Shown here piece after piece: positions 1-8,547 of a DNA stretch of 35,052 nucleotides. Within the stretch, counting starts at the first letter, position 1. The number at the start of each line of letters is the position of its first letter. The stretch comes from Sphingomonas echinoides (GTDB taxonomy: Bacteria; Pseudomonadota; Alphaproteobacteria; Sphingomonadales; Sphingomonadaceae). The notes beneath the pieces were generated by a model. It worked only from the letters and a program-made list of their open reading frames with translations, was not told the DNA's origin and searched no databases. The stretch spans positions 1 through 35,052 of the forward strand of contig NZ_JAPYKK010000040.1 in the NCBI RefSeq assembly GCF_029623395.1, in the 5' to 3' direction. Both the position numbers and the translations under genes were made by a program.

Positions 1-1369
1 TCGACAGGAGTCCTGCAACCACCGACCCGGCGCGGCGCTTGTTGAACGCGCCGCGTTTGGCCGGCTTGCCGAGTTTGAGCTCGACATAGCCCGCAGCCCC
101 GCCGCCGAGCAGCGTCATCCCCAGCGTGATGACCGCCCCCAGCAACGTCTCGCGCGCGATGACGATCGGCAACAGCAAGGCGAACGGCGCGGCGATCCCG
201 AAGGCGGCGAGCAGCTTGGCGCGGTCGACCTGCGCGCGGGCGACCGGCGCGACGCTGAGCAAGTCGGGCGCATCCTCCGCCGAGACGGTCAGCCAGGCGA
301 AGCTGCCGACGAGCTGGCTGGTGATGAGCACACTTGCGAAGGCGAGCGCGGCGGGGATCGGCAGCGCATGCCGCCCGCCGAACAACCCGAGGCACAGCGG
401 CGCCAGATAGATCATTCGGAGCACGATCTGGAAGGCGAGCGCCGGGTCGCGCACCAGCAACGTCCACTCCTTGGCGAACACCGTGCGCGTCAGGCCCGCA
501 CGGAACAGCCGTGCGCTCGCGCGACCGGTCGGGCGGCGGCGCGACCGCCGCGTGGTGCCGTCGAGATAGCCCGACAGGAACGCGCGTTCGAGCGTCGCAC
601 CCGCCGCCGCGAACGCAGCGAACCCGAAGCCCAGCACGATCATGACTGCGACAGGATCGCCGAACGCGGCCTGGCCGGGCACCCCGCTTGCGCCCGAAGT
701 ACCGATCCCGGCGTCGCGCAGCCGGGCGAACAGCGCGCCGAACGTGCCGGTGCGGCCTTCGTCGCGCGGGAGCAATTGCGTGGCGAGGAACAGCCCGCCC
801 CCCATCACCGCCGCGACGACTTGCCCGACTGTGCGGGCCGCGCGCGGGCCGACCAGCGTCGCGATCAGCAGCGTCAGCGCGAGCCCGAGCGACGCGGCGA
901 CCAGCGCGAGTGCGATCAACAGTGCAACCATCCCGAACAGCCGCGGATGCCCAAGGATCGCGACCGGGAGGACGATCGGCAGCAGCAGCACGGCATAGGT
1001 CAGCGCGATCGTCGCGGCGATGCCGAGCAGCTTGGCGCGCAACACGCTCCGCCCCTGGACCGGCGCGGACAGTAACAGCGCGAGGTCGCCGCTTTCGTAC
1101 AGCGTGCGTTGGCTCCCGATCATTGCCTGCGCGGTCATGAAGGTCAGCATCAGCGCGCACACCGCGAGCACCCCGATCCGCGCGTCCGGCGGAATCGGGA
1201 TCGGCGTATCGCGCAGCATCCAGCCCGCGCCGCAGCCGATCGCCAGCCATCCCGCGACGAGCAGATAGCCGATCCAGCGGGTCGCGCCACGCGTCGGTCG
1301 CGCGCGGAACGCGAGCCGCAGTTCGTGACGCGCGAGCCAGGCGAAGCTGCCCGCCGGGGTCAGGGTCAT
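1..1369 (-). CDS. ABC exporter permease subunit, partial (cut by window start)
   Basis: This is the membrane subunit of an ABC-2-like exporter working with the ATPase encoded just upstream. The ATG (1367-1369) overlaps the ATPase stop in a 4-bp ATGA, so the two are translationally coupled. About 456 codons are visible and no stop is reached before base 1. The protein starts MTLTPAGSFAWLARHE and has many hydrophobic stretches (for example IGYLLVAGWLAIGCGAGW near residue 32, TIALTYAVLLLPIVLPVAIL near 120, VAVMIVLGFGFAAFAAAG near 240), giving roughly ten membrane spans in two halves. Between the halves lies a basic segment rich in Arg. The substrate cannot be told from sequence. The reading is my own translation of the minus strand; the fold assignment rests on hydropathy and on pairing with the ATPase. 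Confidence 0.85.
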   Translation of the reverse strand, partial: MTLTPAGSFAWLARHELRLAFRARPTRGATRWIGYLLVAGWLAIGCGAGWMLRDTPIPIPPDARIGVLAVCALMLTFMTAQAMIGSQRTLYESGDLALLLSAPVQGRSVLRAKLLGIAATIALTYAVLLLPIVLPVAILGHPRLFGMVALLIALALVAASLGLALTLLIATLVGPRAARTVGQVVAAVMGGGLFLATQLLPRDEGRTGTFGALFARLRDAGIGTSGASGVPGQAAFGDPVAVMIVLGFGFAAFAAAGATLERAFLSGYLDGTTRRSRRRPTGRASARLFRAGLTRTVFAKEWTLLVRDPALAFQIVLRMIYLAPLCLGLFGGRHALPIPAALAFASVLITSQLVGSFAWLTVSAEDAPDLLSVAPVARAQVDRAKLLAAFGIAAPFALLLPIVIARETLLGAVITLGMTLLGGGAAGYVELKLGKPAKRGAFNKRRAGSVVAGLLS

Positions 1370-2109
1370 GCCGTGACCGGCGCGCTGGTCAGGCGGATGA
1401 ACGTGTCCTCCAGTGTCATCCCCGCCGTCCCCGCGCGGTCGCGCAAATCCTGCAACGTGCCTTCCGCGAGCAATCGCCCGCCTGCTATGATCCCGATCCG
1501 GTCCGCCATCCGCTCGGCGACCTCCAGGATATGGGTCGTGACGATCACGGTCTTCCCCGCATCGACTTGCGCGCGAAGTGCATCTTTCACCAGCCGCGCC
1601 ATCGCCGCGTCGAGCCCGGTCAGCGGTTCATCGAGGATCAGCAGCCGGGGATCGTGGATCAGCGCGCCCGCCAGCGCGACCTTCTGCTTCATGCCGCGCG
1701 AGAACCCCTCGCACCGCGTGTCGCGCTGGTCCCACAGCTCGAGCCAGTGGAGCAGTCGGTCGGCTTCGTCGGCGGCGGCATGCGGGTCCATCCGCCACAG
1801 CCCCGCGACGAACGCGAGATATTCCAATGGGGTAAGCTTGTCGTACAGCATCGCCTCGTCGGGCAACCACGCGGTGATCGCCTTGGCGCCGAGCGGATCG
1901 CGCTGCGTGTCGATCCCGAAGATCTCGATCGACCCGGCGTCTTGCTGCGCGAGCCCGGCGACCATCCGCAGCGTCGTCGTCTTCCCCGCGCCATTGGGGC
2001 CGAGCAGCGCGTAGAGTTCCCCGGCAGCGATATCGAGGTCGAGCCCCGCGATGACGGGCGTGTCGAAGCTCTTGGCGAGCCCCCGGATGCGCAGCGCGGA
2101 TGTCGTCAT
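1366..2109 (-). CDS. ABC transporter ATP-binding protein
   Basis: Nucleotide-binding subunit (247 aa) that powers the adjacent permease at the inner face of the cytoplasmic membrane. Walker A GPNGAGKT is at about 37-44, Walker B LLILDE at 156-161 followed by the D-loop TGLD, and the switch His is in TTHILE near 193. The signature motif is FSRGMKQK (about 136-143) rather than LSGGQ; this variant is common in ABC-2 export ATPases. A Gln-loop-like segment is less clear. The gene is divergent from ybgC with 96 bases between the two starts. The substrate is unknown; the family includes drug, heme, peptide and lipid exporters. Confidence 0.93.
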   Translation of the reverse strand: MTTSALRIRGLAKSFDTPVIAGLDLDIAAGELYALLGPNGAGKTTTLRMVAGLAQQDAGSIEIFGIDTQRDPLGAKAITAWLPDEAMLYDKLTPLEYLAFVAGLWRMDPHAAADEADRLLHWLELWDQRDTRCEGFSRGMKQKVALAGALIHDPRLLILDEPLTGLDAAMARLVKDALRAQVDAGKTVIVTTHILEVAERMADRIGIIAGGRLLAEGTLQDLRDRAGTAGMTLEDTFIRLTSAPVTA

Positions 2110-2205
2110 CTCGCCTGTTTACGCGGTGCCGCGCGCTCGTCCAGCGGCATTGCCGGGGCGGTGCGGGGTTTTCGTCGCGACGGCTTGCCGCTACAGCGAG
2201 CGCGC

Positions 2206-2715
2206 ATGCCGCAGCCCGATCCCGCCCCTTCCGCTTCGCGCGGGTCCGTCGATGCGCTCGACCAGCCCGCGCGCGGGCGGATCGTCGACGGGGAACACCG
2301 CTTCCCGGTGCGGGTCTATTTCGAGGATACCGACCTTTCGGGGATCGTCTATCACGCCAATTATCTGCGCTACATGGAGCGCGCGCGCTCGGACATGCTG
2401 GTCCGCGCCGGGATCGACCAGCGCGCGCATCAGGAGGCGGGCGGAGGTACCTATGCGGTCACGGCGCTCGCGATCCGCTATCGCGCGCCGGCCCGGCTCG
2501 ACGACGCGCTTATTATTATCACACAATTACAACAAATTCGCGCGGCCTCGGTTGATATTCATCAACGGGTCATGTTGGGTGCCCAGATACTCACCGAAGC
2601 CGATGTCACCGCGGCACTGGTATCGCCCGGCGGACGCCCGCTCCGCCAGCCGGCCGCATGGGTGACCGCGTTCCTGCAAGTGATGGGCGAAATGCGAAGC
2701 GATCAGGGGAAATGA
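2206..2715 (+). CDS. ybgC: YbgC-type acyl-CoA thioesterase of the Tol-Pal operon
   Basis: Hotdog-fold thioesterase (169 aa), first gene of the tol-pal operon. The family hydrolyses acyl-CoA or acyl-ACP thioesters, and its role next to Tol-Pal is thought to lie in phospholipid metabolism. The family motif YFEDTDLSGIVYHANY (about 38-53) holds the catalytic Asp, followed by the helix YMERAR. The open frame continues upstream, but the ATG at 2206 gives the usual family length with a roughly 30-residue lead before the core. A slightly later start is possible. The stop lies 4 bases before the tolQ start. The segment around 2511-2535 is unusually A/T-rich (Ile-Ile-Ile-Thr-Gln-Leu codons) against the GC-rich surroundings. 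Confidence 0.92.
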   Translation: MPQPDPAPSASRGSVDALDQPARGRIVDGEHRFPVRVYFEDTDLSGIVYHANYLRYMERARSDMLVRAGIDQRAHQEAGGGTYAVTALAIRYRAPARLDDALIIITQLQQIRAASVDIHQRVMLGAQILTEADVTAALVSPGGRPLRQPAAWVTAFLQVMGEMRSDQGK

Positions 2716-2719
2716 CGTC

Positions 2720-3421
2720 GTGAACGAGATGATGCTGAATACCGACGCCGCGAGCATGTCGCCGATCGCGCTGTTCCTCCAGGCCGACGTGGTCGTGAAG
2801 GCGATCATGATCGGCCTGTTGCTTGCGAGCGTGTGGACCTGGGCGATCATCATCGGGTTCGTGGTCAAGCTCGGCGGTACCCGCCGCAAGATCGACGCGT
2901 TCGAGAAAGAGTTCTGGAAGGCCGAGGACATCGACGCCTTCTACAAGCAGCATGTCGACAACAAGCTGCCGATCGCGCGGGTGTTCGTCGCCGGCGTTGC
3001 GGAATGGCGGCGCTCGACCGTCGGCGGGCAGATCGATCGTGCCGCGACGCGCGAACGGCTCGCGACCGCGATGGGGGCTTCGGTCGCGAACGAGATCGAC
3101 ATCCTGTCCGACCGGCTCAACGTCCTCGCGACGATCGGTTCGGTCGCGCCGTTCGTCGGGTTGTTCGGGACGGTGTGGGGGATCATGCGCAGCTTCACCG
3201 GGATCGCACAGGCGCAGAACACCTCGCTCGCGGTCGTCGCGCCGGGGATCGCCGAGGCGCTGTTCGCGACCGCGATCGGCCTGTTCGCCGCGATCCCTGC
3301 GGTGATCGCGTACAATCGCTTCAGCCACGGCATCAACCGGGTCGAGGCACGGCTCAACCGTTTTGCCGACGGCTTCCACGCGACGCTCAGCCGGCAGCTC
3401 GAGAGCGACGGGCGGCGCTGA
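2720..3421 (+). CDS. tolQ: Tol-Pal system inner-membrane proton channel subunit TolQ
   Basis: TolQ (233 aa) forms, with TolR, the proton-driven motor of the Tol-Pal system that pulls the outer membrane inward during division. Three membrane spans are visible at about 26-49, 136-158 and 177-197, with the large cytoplasmic loop between the first two, as in MotA/TolQ/ExbB proteins. The conserved segment IGSVAPFVGLFGTVWGIM (about 139-156) is typical of the family. The GTG start at 2720 is chosen because AGGGGA (about 2704-2709) lies some 10 bases upstream; ATG codons at 2729 and 2732 are alternatives with poorer spacing. Followed 3 bases later by tolR. Confidence 0.95.
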   Translation: MNEMMLNTDAASMSPIALFLQADVVVKAIMIGLLLASVWTWAIIIGFVVKLGGTRRKIDAFEKEFWKAEDIDAFYKQHVDNKLPIARVFVAGVAEWRRSTVGGQIDRAATRERLATAMGASVANEIDILSDRLNVLATIGSVAPFVGLFGTVWGIMRSFTGIAQAQNTSLAVVAPGIAEALFATAIGLFAAIPAVIAYNRFSHGINRVEARLNRFADGFHATLSRQLESDGRR

Positions 3422-3424
3422 ACC

Positions 3425-3862
<438 letters not shown>

Positions 3863-3863
3863 G

Positions 3864-4964
3864 ATGGACGGGCGGATGAGCCGCAGCGAGGGGATCGCGC
3901 TGGGCGTGGCCGCGCTTGGCCATGTCGTGCTGTTCGCGATCCTGTCGCTGAGCTGGAGCGCGACCAAGCTGCCGCCGCCTGTGAACAAGCCGATCGATGT
4001 GTCGCTGGTCGACAATGTCGCGCTCGAGCAGACCGCGCCGCCCGCCGCCGAACCGCCTGCGCAATCCGCCGCGCCCGACGCCGGCCCGCCCGAGGACGCT
4101 GCGCCGCCAGCCGAGGAAGCAGCGGCCGCGCCTGAACCCGAGCCGGTGCCGGTCCCAGTGCCAAAGCCGCAACCCAAGGCGGAGCCCAAGGCGGAACCGA
4201 AGCCCCAACCCAAACCGCAGCCGAAGCCGGTCCCCCAGCCCAAGCCCGAGCCCAAGCCGGTCCCGAAACCCGTTCCGGTGCCAAAGCCGCAACCCAAACC
4301 CAGGCCAGAACCGAAGGCCGAAGCCAAGCCGAGCAAGGCCGACCTCGCCAAAGCGGCGCAGGAGAAGGCCGCGCAAGCCAAGGCTGCGCAGGCGAAGGCG
4401 GCTGCCGCGGCCAAGGCCGTCGCGGACGCCAAGGCGGCGAAAGCCGCAGCCGCCGCATCGGCGGCAAAGGCAGCAGCGGCAAAGAGCGCAGCGGCCAAGG
4501 GCAATGGCGCGAATGCCAAGTCGACCAAGGCGCGCGCGACCGGATCGCTGCTCGACGACGATTTCCGCAAGGGCCTGACGCAAAGCGCGAGCAAGGCCAA
4601 GGCGTCCGACGCCGCGCCCGGCGCGACGATGAACGCGCAAGCCGCCGCCGACATCGGCTCCGCGATCCGGCGGCAGGTCCAGCCATGCGCGGATCGCCAG
4701 CCCAATCCGGGGCCTGGCGCCTCGCGGATCATCGTGACGATCCGGCTCCAGCTCAACCGCGACGGGTCGCTCGCCGGGCGACCGACGGTTGCGCCGGATC
4801 ACGGCGGAGTCGACGACGAGAATCGCCGCTATGTCGACGTGGTCGACCGCAACGCGATCGCGACCTTCACCGGGTGCGCGCCGCTGCGTGGTCTGCCGCC
4901 CGAGCTTTATGACGTGCCGCGCGGGTGGAAGACGTTTATCCTGCGCTACAAACTTCCGGGCTGA
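3864..4964 (+). CDS. tolA: Tol-Pal system protein TolA
   Basis: TolA (366 aa) links the TolQR motor to TolB/Pal across the periplasm. Domain I is one span at about 11-31. Domain II is low complexity: first a Pro/Lys/Glu-rich part (about 88-155, tandem KP, EPKP and QPKP units), then an Ala/Lys helix-like part (about 155-220, repeats like AAQAKAA). Domain III (about 255-366) contains QPCADRQ and FTGCAP, whose two Cys could form a disulfide, and ends with WKTFILRYKLPG. Order, size and position between tolR and tolB support the name. Domain III is poorly conserved in the family, so the assignment rests on architecture and context. The same DNA read in reverse produces long false frames. Confidence 0.93.
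   Translation: MDGRMSRSEGIALGVAALGHVVLFAILSLSWSATKLPPPVNKPIDVSLVDNVALEQTAPPAAEPPAQSAAPDAGPPEDAAPPAEEAAAAPEPEPVPVPVPKPQPKAEPKAEPKPQPKPQPKPVPQPKPEPKPVPKPVPVPKPQPKPRPEPKAEAKPSKADLAKAAQEKAAQAKAAQAKAAAAAKAVADAKAAKAAAAASAAKAAAAKSAAAKGNGANAKSTKARATGSLLDDDFRKGLTQSASKAKASDAAPGATMNAQAAADIGSAIRRQVQPCADRQPNPGPGASRIIVTIRLQLNRDGSLAGRPTVAPDHGGVDDENRRYVDVVDRNAIATFTGCAPLRGLPPELYDVPRGWKTFILRYKLPG
4140..4345 (+). repeat. Low-complexity tandem codons in tolA (Pro/Lys repeats)
   Basis: Imperfect repetition of CCCAAGCCG-like and CCGAAACCG-like units encoding alternating Pro with Lys, Gln, Glu or Val. The protein product would be an extended, stiff, charged linker. Such DNA is prone to slippage, so unit number may differ between strains. 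It is coding, in frame, and not a CRISPR or intergenic repeat. Confidence 0.8.
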
Positions 4965-4974
4965 GGAACTGCCG

Positions 4975-6405
4975 ATGCTTCCCAAGACGATGCTCAAGAC
5001 CCTGTTGACCGTGTCCGGGGCCGCGCTGTTGGCCGGCGCCGCGACCGCGCAAACTGCCGCCCCGCCCCCGTCGGTGCCGCAGCCCGCGCCGCAAGGCGGG
5101 TTGCAGGCCCCTGCCCCCGGCGGCGCGCCCAATGGCCAACAGGGCGGCGAACTGGTCGTCGACGTCGTCGGCGGGATCGCCGCGCCGCTTGGGATCGCGG
5201 TGCCGACCATGCCCACCAGCGAAGCGGTCGACACGCCCGCGGGCCGCACCGACGTGCTCGGCGCGCAACTGTCGAAGATCATCACGACCGATTTGCGCAA
5301 TTCGGGTCTGTTCAAGCCGCTCGAAGCCGGACTGAAGCCCGTGACCGTGCCCGAAGTCACCGCGCCGACGTTCGAGTATTGGACCGGCGCCGGCGCCTCC
5401 GCATTGGTGCAGGGCTATGTCCGCGCGACCGGGGACGGGACGCTGACGGTCGGCTGCTATCTCTACGACGTCACCTCCCGCAACGAGATCGCGCGGCAGG
5501 GCTTCGTCGTCCCGCCGAGCGACTGGCGCCGCGCGGGGCACAAGTGCGCCGACATGGTCTATTCCAAGCTGACCGGCGAAGGCCCCTATTTCGACAGCCG
5601 TGTCGTCTACGTCTCCGAAACCGGCCCCAAGGGTCGCCGTATCAAGCGGTTGGCGATCATGGACCAGGACGGCGAGAACCACCGCTTCCTGACCAACGGC
5701 CAGGCGATCGCGCTGACCCCGCGGCTGTCGCCCGACCAGCGCTCGATCGTGTACATGAGCTATCTCAACGATCGGCCTGCGATCTATGTCTATGATCTGG
5801 CGTCGGGGCGGCAGAAGCTGCTGGTCGCCAACAACGACCTGACGTTCGCGCCGCGTGTTTCGCCCGACAGCCGCTGGGTGCTGTTCTCGATGGCGCGGGC
5901 GGGGAATACCGACATCTATCGCGTTCCGCTTGCCGGTGGCACGCCGCAGCGGCTGACTCAGTCGACCGCGATCGACACCGGCGGCACCTACTCGCCCGAC
6001 GGCAGCCGGATCGCGTTCGAAAGCGACCGCTCGGGTACGCAGCAATTGTACGTGATGAACGCGGACGGATCGCAGCAGCAGCGGATCAGCTTTGGCAGCG
6101 GGCGCTATGCGACCCCGGTGTGGAGCCCGCGCGGCGACCTGATCGCTTATACCAAGATCGGCGGATCGTTCCGGATCGGGGTGATGAGCCCCGCTGGCGG
6201 CAACGAAAAGCTGCTGACCGACGGATCGCAGGACGAGGGTCCGAGCTGGTCGCCCAACGGCCGCGTGCTGATGTTCTTCCGCTCGACCGGTGGTGGTAGC
6301 GGCAAGGCCGATCTGTGGTCGGTCGATCTGACCGGAGTCAACGTGCGACGGGTTCCGACCGTCCTCGATGGATCCGATCCGGCCTGGGGACCGTTACGCC
6401 CTTAA
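4975..6405 (+). CDS. tolB: Tol-Pal system beta-propeller protein TolB
   Basis: Periplasmic TolB (476 aa) shuttles between Pal, TolA and the outer membrane. The N-terminus MLPKTMLKTLLTVSGAALLA is a signal peptide, with likely cleavage near ATAQ (about 23-27). A Pro/Gln-rich spacer follows, then the N-terminal domain (LSKIITTDLRNSGLFKP near 100-115) and the C-terminal propeller with repeats of the type LSPDQRSIVYMS, VSPDSRWVLFSM, YSPDGSRIAFES, WSPRGDLIAYT and WSPNGRVLMFF. The ATG at 4975 has GAGGAACT just upstream and lies 10 bases after the tolA stop; longer upstream frame is only open reading inside tolA. Confidence 0.96.
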   Translation: MLPKTMLKTLLTVSGAALLAGAATAQTAAPPPSVPQPAPQGGLQAPAPGGAPNGQQGGELVVDVVGGIAAPLGIAVPTMPTSEAVDTPAGRTDVLGAQLSKIITTDLRNSGLFKPLEAGLKPVTVPEVTAPTFEYWTGAGASALVQGYVRATGDGTLTVGCYLYDVTSRNEIARQGFVVPPSDWRRAGHKCADMVYSKLTGEGPYFDSRVVYVSETGPKGRRIKRLAIMDQDGENHRFLTNGQAIALTPRLSPDQRSIVYMSYLNDRPAIYVYDLASGRQKLLVANNDLTFAPRVSPDSRWVLFSMARAGNTDIYRVPLAGGTPQRLTQSTAIDTGGTYSPDGSRIAFESDRSGTQQLYVMNADGSQQQRISFGSGRYATPVWSPRGDLIAYTKIGGSFRIGVMSPAGGNEKLLTDGSQDEGPSWSPNGRVLMFFRSTGGGSGKADLWSVDLTGVNVRRVPTVLDGSDPAWGPLRP

Positions 6406-6491
6406 TATCGATTTCCATGAATGCACCGGTCGATCGTGTAGTGATGTCGTGTAACCGGATGTTCGTTTCCGAATCCCCAAGGAGAAACCCG

Positions 6492-7001
6492 ATGGCTAAA
6501 GTAACGACTTCGATCCTGATTGCGACCGCGCTGCTCGCAACCGCCGCCTGCAGCAAGAAGCGCCCCGCGGTCATTCCGCCCGCGCCGAGCGGTACCGCGC
6601 CGGTCGACCCGAATGCCGGCAACACCGGCGCGATCGTTCCCGGTTCGCGCGCCGATTTCGAACGTTCGGTCACGAGCAACACCGTCAACTTCGCACTCGA
6701 CAGCTATGACATCGATGGCTCCGCGCGCGCGATCCTCGATAGCCAGGCGGCGTGGCTGGCGAAATATCCCAACGTGACGGTCAGCCTCGAAGGCCATTGC
6801 GACGAGCGCGGCACGCGCGAGTACAACCTCGCGCTCGGCGACCGTCGGGCCAATTCCGCGAAGAACTATCTCGCGGCACGCGGTGTCGCGGCGGGGCGGA
6901 TCTCGACGATCAGCTACGGCAAGGAGCGTCCGATCGCGCTGGGGTCGGACGAGCAGAGCCTCGCGCAGAACCGTCGTGCGGTGACGATCGTTCTGAACTG
7001 A
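6492..7001 (+). CDS. pal: Peptidoglycan-associated lipoprotein Pal
   Basis: Outer-membrane lipoprotein (169 aa) that binds peptidoglycan through an OmpA-like domain and completes the Tol-Pal complex. The signal sequence ends LLATAAC with the lipidated Cys at position 20; the lipobox is loose, with Thr at -3. The OmpA-like domain (about 60-169) shows FALDSYDID, LEGHCDERGTREYNLALGDRRA and SYGKERP, including the Asp and Arg used to bind diaminopimelate in the family. The ATG at 6492 follows AAGGAGAAA (about 6479-6486). An 86-base gap after tolB could hold a second promoter. Pal is followed directly by a terminator, so no cpoB/ybgF gene follows. Confidence 0.96.
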   Translation: MAKVTTSILIATALLATAACSKKRPAVIPPAPSGTAPVDPNAGNTGAIVPGSRADFERSVTSNTVNFALDSYDIDGSARAILDSQAAWLAKYPNVTVSLEGHCDERGTREYNLALGDRRANSAKNYLAARGVAAGRISTISYGKERPIALGSDEQSLAQNRRAVTIVLN

Positions 7002-7024
7002 TCCTTCTCGCGGTTCGGTTGGAA

Positions 7025-7060
7025 GGGGGCGGTGTCCAGAAGGACGCCGCCCCCTTTTTT
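7025..7060 (+). terminator. Intrinsic terminator of the tol-pal operon
   Basis: A 13-bp stem (7025-7037 with 7042-7054, one G-U pair) closes on the four-base loop AGAA and is followed at once by six T (7055-7060). It starts 23 bases after the pal stop. This is a textbook Rho-independent terminator and separates the tol-pal operon from the SPFH unit. Confidence 0.95.
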
Positions 7061-7116
7061 GGTCCGTCGCGCTCCCCAGCCGCCGTGTTTGATTCAATCG
7101 GCGGCCCACCACCCAA

Positions 7117-7155
7117 TTGCGTCCCGCCCCGCAATGATATAAATATGATATCATA
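7117..7155 (+). promoter_or_regulatory. Probable promoter and operator of the SPFH unit
   Basis: An AT-rich island in GC-rich DNA just ahead of the SPFH gene. It holds TTGCGT (7117-7122) and TATAAA (7138-7143) as possible -35 and -10 elements (spacer 15, short). The heptamer ATGATAT occurs at 7134-7140 and 7145-7151, 11 bases apart (about one helical turn), and inverted at 7148-7154, making the perfect palindrome TATGATATCATA (7144-7155). The site overlaps the predicted -10 and initiation region, a usual place for a repressor operator. The neighbouring RHH protein is a candidate ligand. This is inference. Confidence 0.5.
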
Positions 7156-7172
7156 ATAAACGGGAGGTACCG

Positions 7173-8072
7173 ATGGTCGAGTCGCTCGAACGCAACACCG
7201 CACTCACCCTGTCGCACGAACGCGCGGCGCAGACGTCAAACGGGTATGTGATGCTGCTGGTGATCGTCGCGGCGCTGCTGCTCGCGGTGTTCGGCATCAC
7301 CCAGATCGAGACCTCCGATTTCGGCGGCGTGCTCGTCGCGGTCGGTGCGCTGACCGCGGGCTTCGTCGCGGGTGGTTTCTACATGCAGCAACCCAATCAG
7401 GCGACCGCAATCACGCTGTTCGGGGCGTACAAGGGCACCGATCGCGTCACGGGCTTACGCTGGGTGCTGCCCTGGCTGTGGCGCAAGCAGGTGTCGCTGC
7501 GCGCGAACAACATGATTTCGGAACGGCTAAAGGTCAACGACTTGCGCGGCAACCCGATCGAGATCGCCGCGCAAGTCGTGTGGCGCGTCACCGATACCGC
7601 GCAGGCGCTGTTCGACATCGACGATTACAAGGCGTTCGTGATCGTCCAGATCGAGGCGGCGGTGCGGACGATCGGCGCGCGCTACCCCTATGACGATTAC
7701 GAGCACCAAGAAGTGACGCTGCGCGGCAACCACGAGCAGGTTGGCCAGGAACTGCGCGCCGAGCTGATCGCGCGACTGGTGACGGCGGGGATCACGGTCG
7801 ACGAATGCGGCTTCACGCACCTTGCCTATGCGCCGGAGATCGCGGGCGCGATGCTGCGGCGGCAACAGGCGCAGGCGGTGGTCGCCGCGCGCGCGACGCT
7901 GGTCGAAGGCGCAGTCGGGATGGTCGAGATGGCGCTCGACCTGTTGTCGGCGAAGGGCGTGGTCGAGCTTGACGACGAACGCCGCGCGGCGATGGTGTCC
8001 AACCTGATGGTCGTGCTGTGCGGCGAGCGCGATACGCAGCCGGTCGTCAACGCCGGCTCGCTCTACCAATAG
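7173..8072 (+). CDS. SPFH (band 7/prohibitin-like) membrane protein
   Basis: A 299-aa SPFH-domain protein. Two N-terminal hydrophobic segments (about 25-44 and 50-67) anchor it. The SPFH domain follows (about 75-235), recognisable in ITLFGAYKGTDRVTGLRWVLPW, VNDLRGNPIEIAAQVVWRVTD and the segment around DDYKAFVIVQIEAAVR. The Ala/Gln-rich helix EIAGAMLRRQQAQAVVAARA (about 225-245) is typical of stomatin/prohibitin assemblies, which oligomerise at membranes. The exact role is unknown; the family scaffolds proteases, channels or signalling proteins. ATG at 7173 is supported by GGGAGG (about 7162-7167). It is followed 10 bases later by an RHH protein gene, which points to an operon. Confidence 0.9.
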   Translation: MVESLERNTALTLSHERAAQTSNGYVMLLVIVAALLLAVFGITQIETSDFGGVLVAVGALTAGFVAGGFYMQQPNQATAITLFGAYKGTDRVTGLRWVLPWLWRKQVSLRANNMISERLKVNDLRGNPIEIAAQVVWRVTDTAQALFDIDDYKAFVIVQIEAAVRTIGARYPYDDYEHQEVTLRGNHEQVGQELRAELIARLVTAGITVDECGFTHLAYAPEIAGAMLRRQQAQAVVAARATLVEGAVGMVEMALDLLSAKGVVELDDERRAAMVSNLMVVLCGERDTQPVVNAGSLYQ

Positions 8073-8082
8073 GCGCGAACGG

Positions 8083-8295
8083 ATGGCGGATCCCCCCGCG
8101 AAGAAGGCGTTCGCGCTCCGGCTCGACCCCGCGCTGCATGCGGCGGTCGAACGGCTCGCCGCTGGCGAACTGCGCAGCGTCAACGCACAGGTCGAATGCC
8201 TGCTGCGCGAGGCGCTCGCGCGGCGCGGGGTCAAGCTCGACGCGCCCAACCCGCCCCGCCGGGGGCGGCCACCGAAAGAGGATAGCGATGCGTAA
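8083..8295 (+). CDS. Ribbon-helix-helix (Arc/HicB-antitoxin-like) DNA-binding protein
   Basis: A 70-aa protein. The core KKAFALRLDPALHAAVERLA then SVNAQVECLLREALARRG is a ribbon-helix-helix domain (strand at about 7-13, helices at about 15-27 and 31-46). The tail PPRRGRPPKED resembles a basic AT-hook-like minor-groove segment. Such small RHH proteins are transcription regulators or antitoxins. No toxin-like partner is next to it; its neighbours are an SPFH membrane protein upstream and a small membrane protein with which it overlaps by 8 bases. The best guess is a regulator of this unit, acting on the upstream palindrome. Confidence 0.85.
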   Translation: MADPPAKKAFALRLDPALHAAVERLAAGELRSVNAQVECLLREALARRGVKLDAPNPPRRGRPPKEDSDA

Positions 8296-8533
8296 GGCGG
8301 ATGACGGCTATTGGTTCGTGCCCAAGGCGTTCGGGATCGGCGCGACGCCGGTGACGTGGCAGGGCTGGGCGCTGACGATCGGTTTCGTGGCGCTGGCAGT
8401 GCTCGACATGACGCTGATGCCGGACCGGGTGGCGCGGATCGGGGTGCTCGTCGCGCTTCTGCTGTTGTTCACGCTGATCGCACTGCGCAAGACGCGTGGC
8501 GGTTGGTCGTGGCGTTGGGGTGGACGGGGGTAA
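8288..8533 (+). CDS. Small two-span membrane protein, hypothetical
   Basis: An 81-aa protein not recognised as a named family. It begins MRKADDGYWFVPKAFGIGAT and has two predicted spans, about 25-41 (GWALTIGFVALAVLDM) and 48-66 (ARIGVLVALLLLFTLIALR), then the basic, Trp-rich tail TRGGWSWRWGGRG. The ATG overlaps the end of the RHH gene (shared 8288-8295), which argues for translational coupling and a common function with the SPFH and RHH genes. Confidence 0.8.
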   Translation: MRKADDGYWFVPKAFGIGATPVTWQGWALTIGFVALAVLDMTLMPDRVARIGVLVALLLLFTLIALRKTRGGWSWRWGGRG

Positions 8534-8547
8534 GGGGACCAACCCCC

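Noticed and set aside
1..1260. Several plus-strand frames opposite the ABC permease
   Set aside because: They are Arg/Ala/Pro-rich shadows. The minus strand is open for its whole length and gives a clear polytopic membrane protein.
4140..4345. Short-period repeats, considered as a CRISPR-like or satellite array
   Set aside because: They are in-frame codons for the TolA linker with no spacers.
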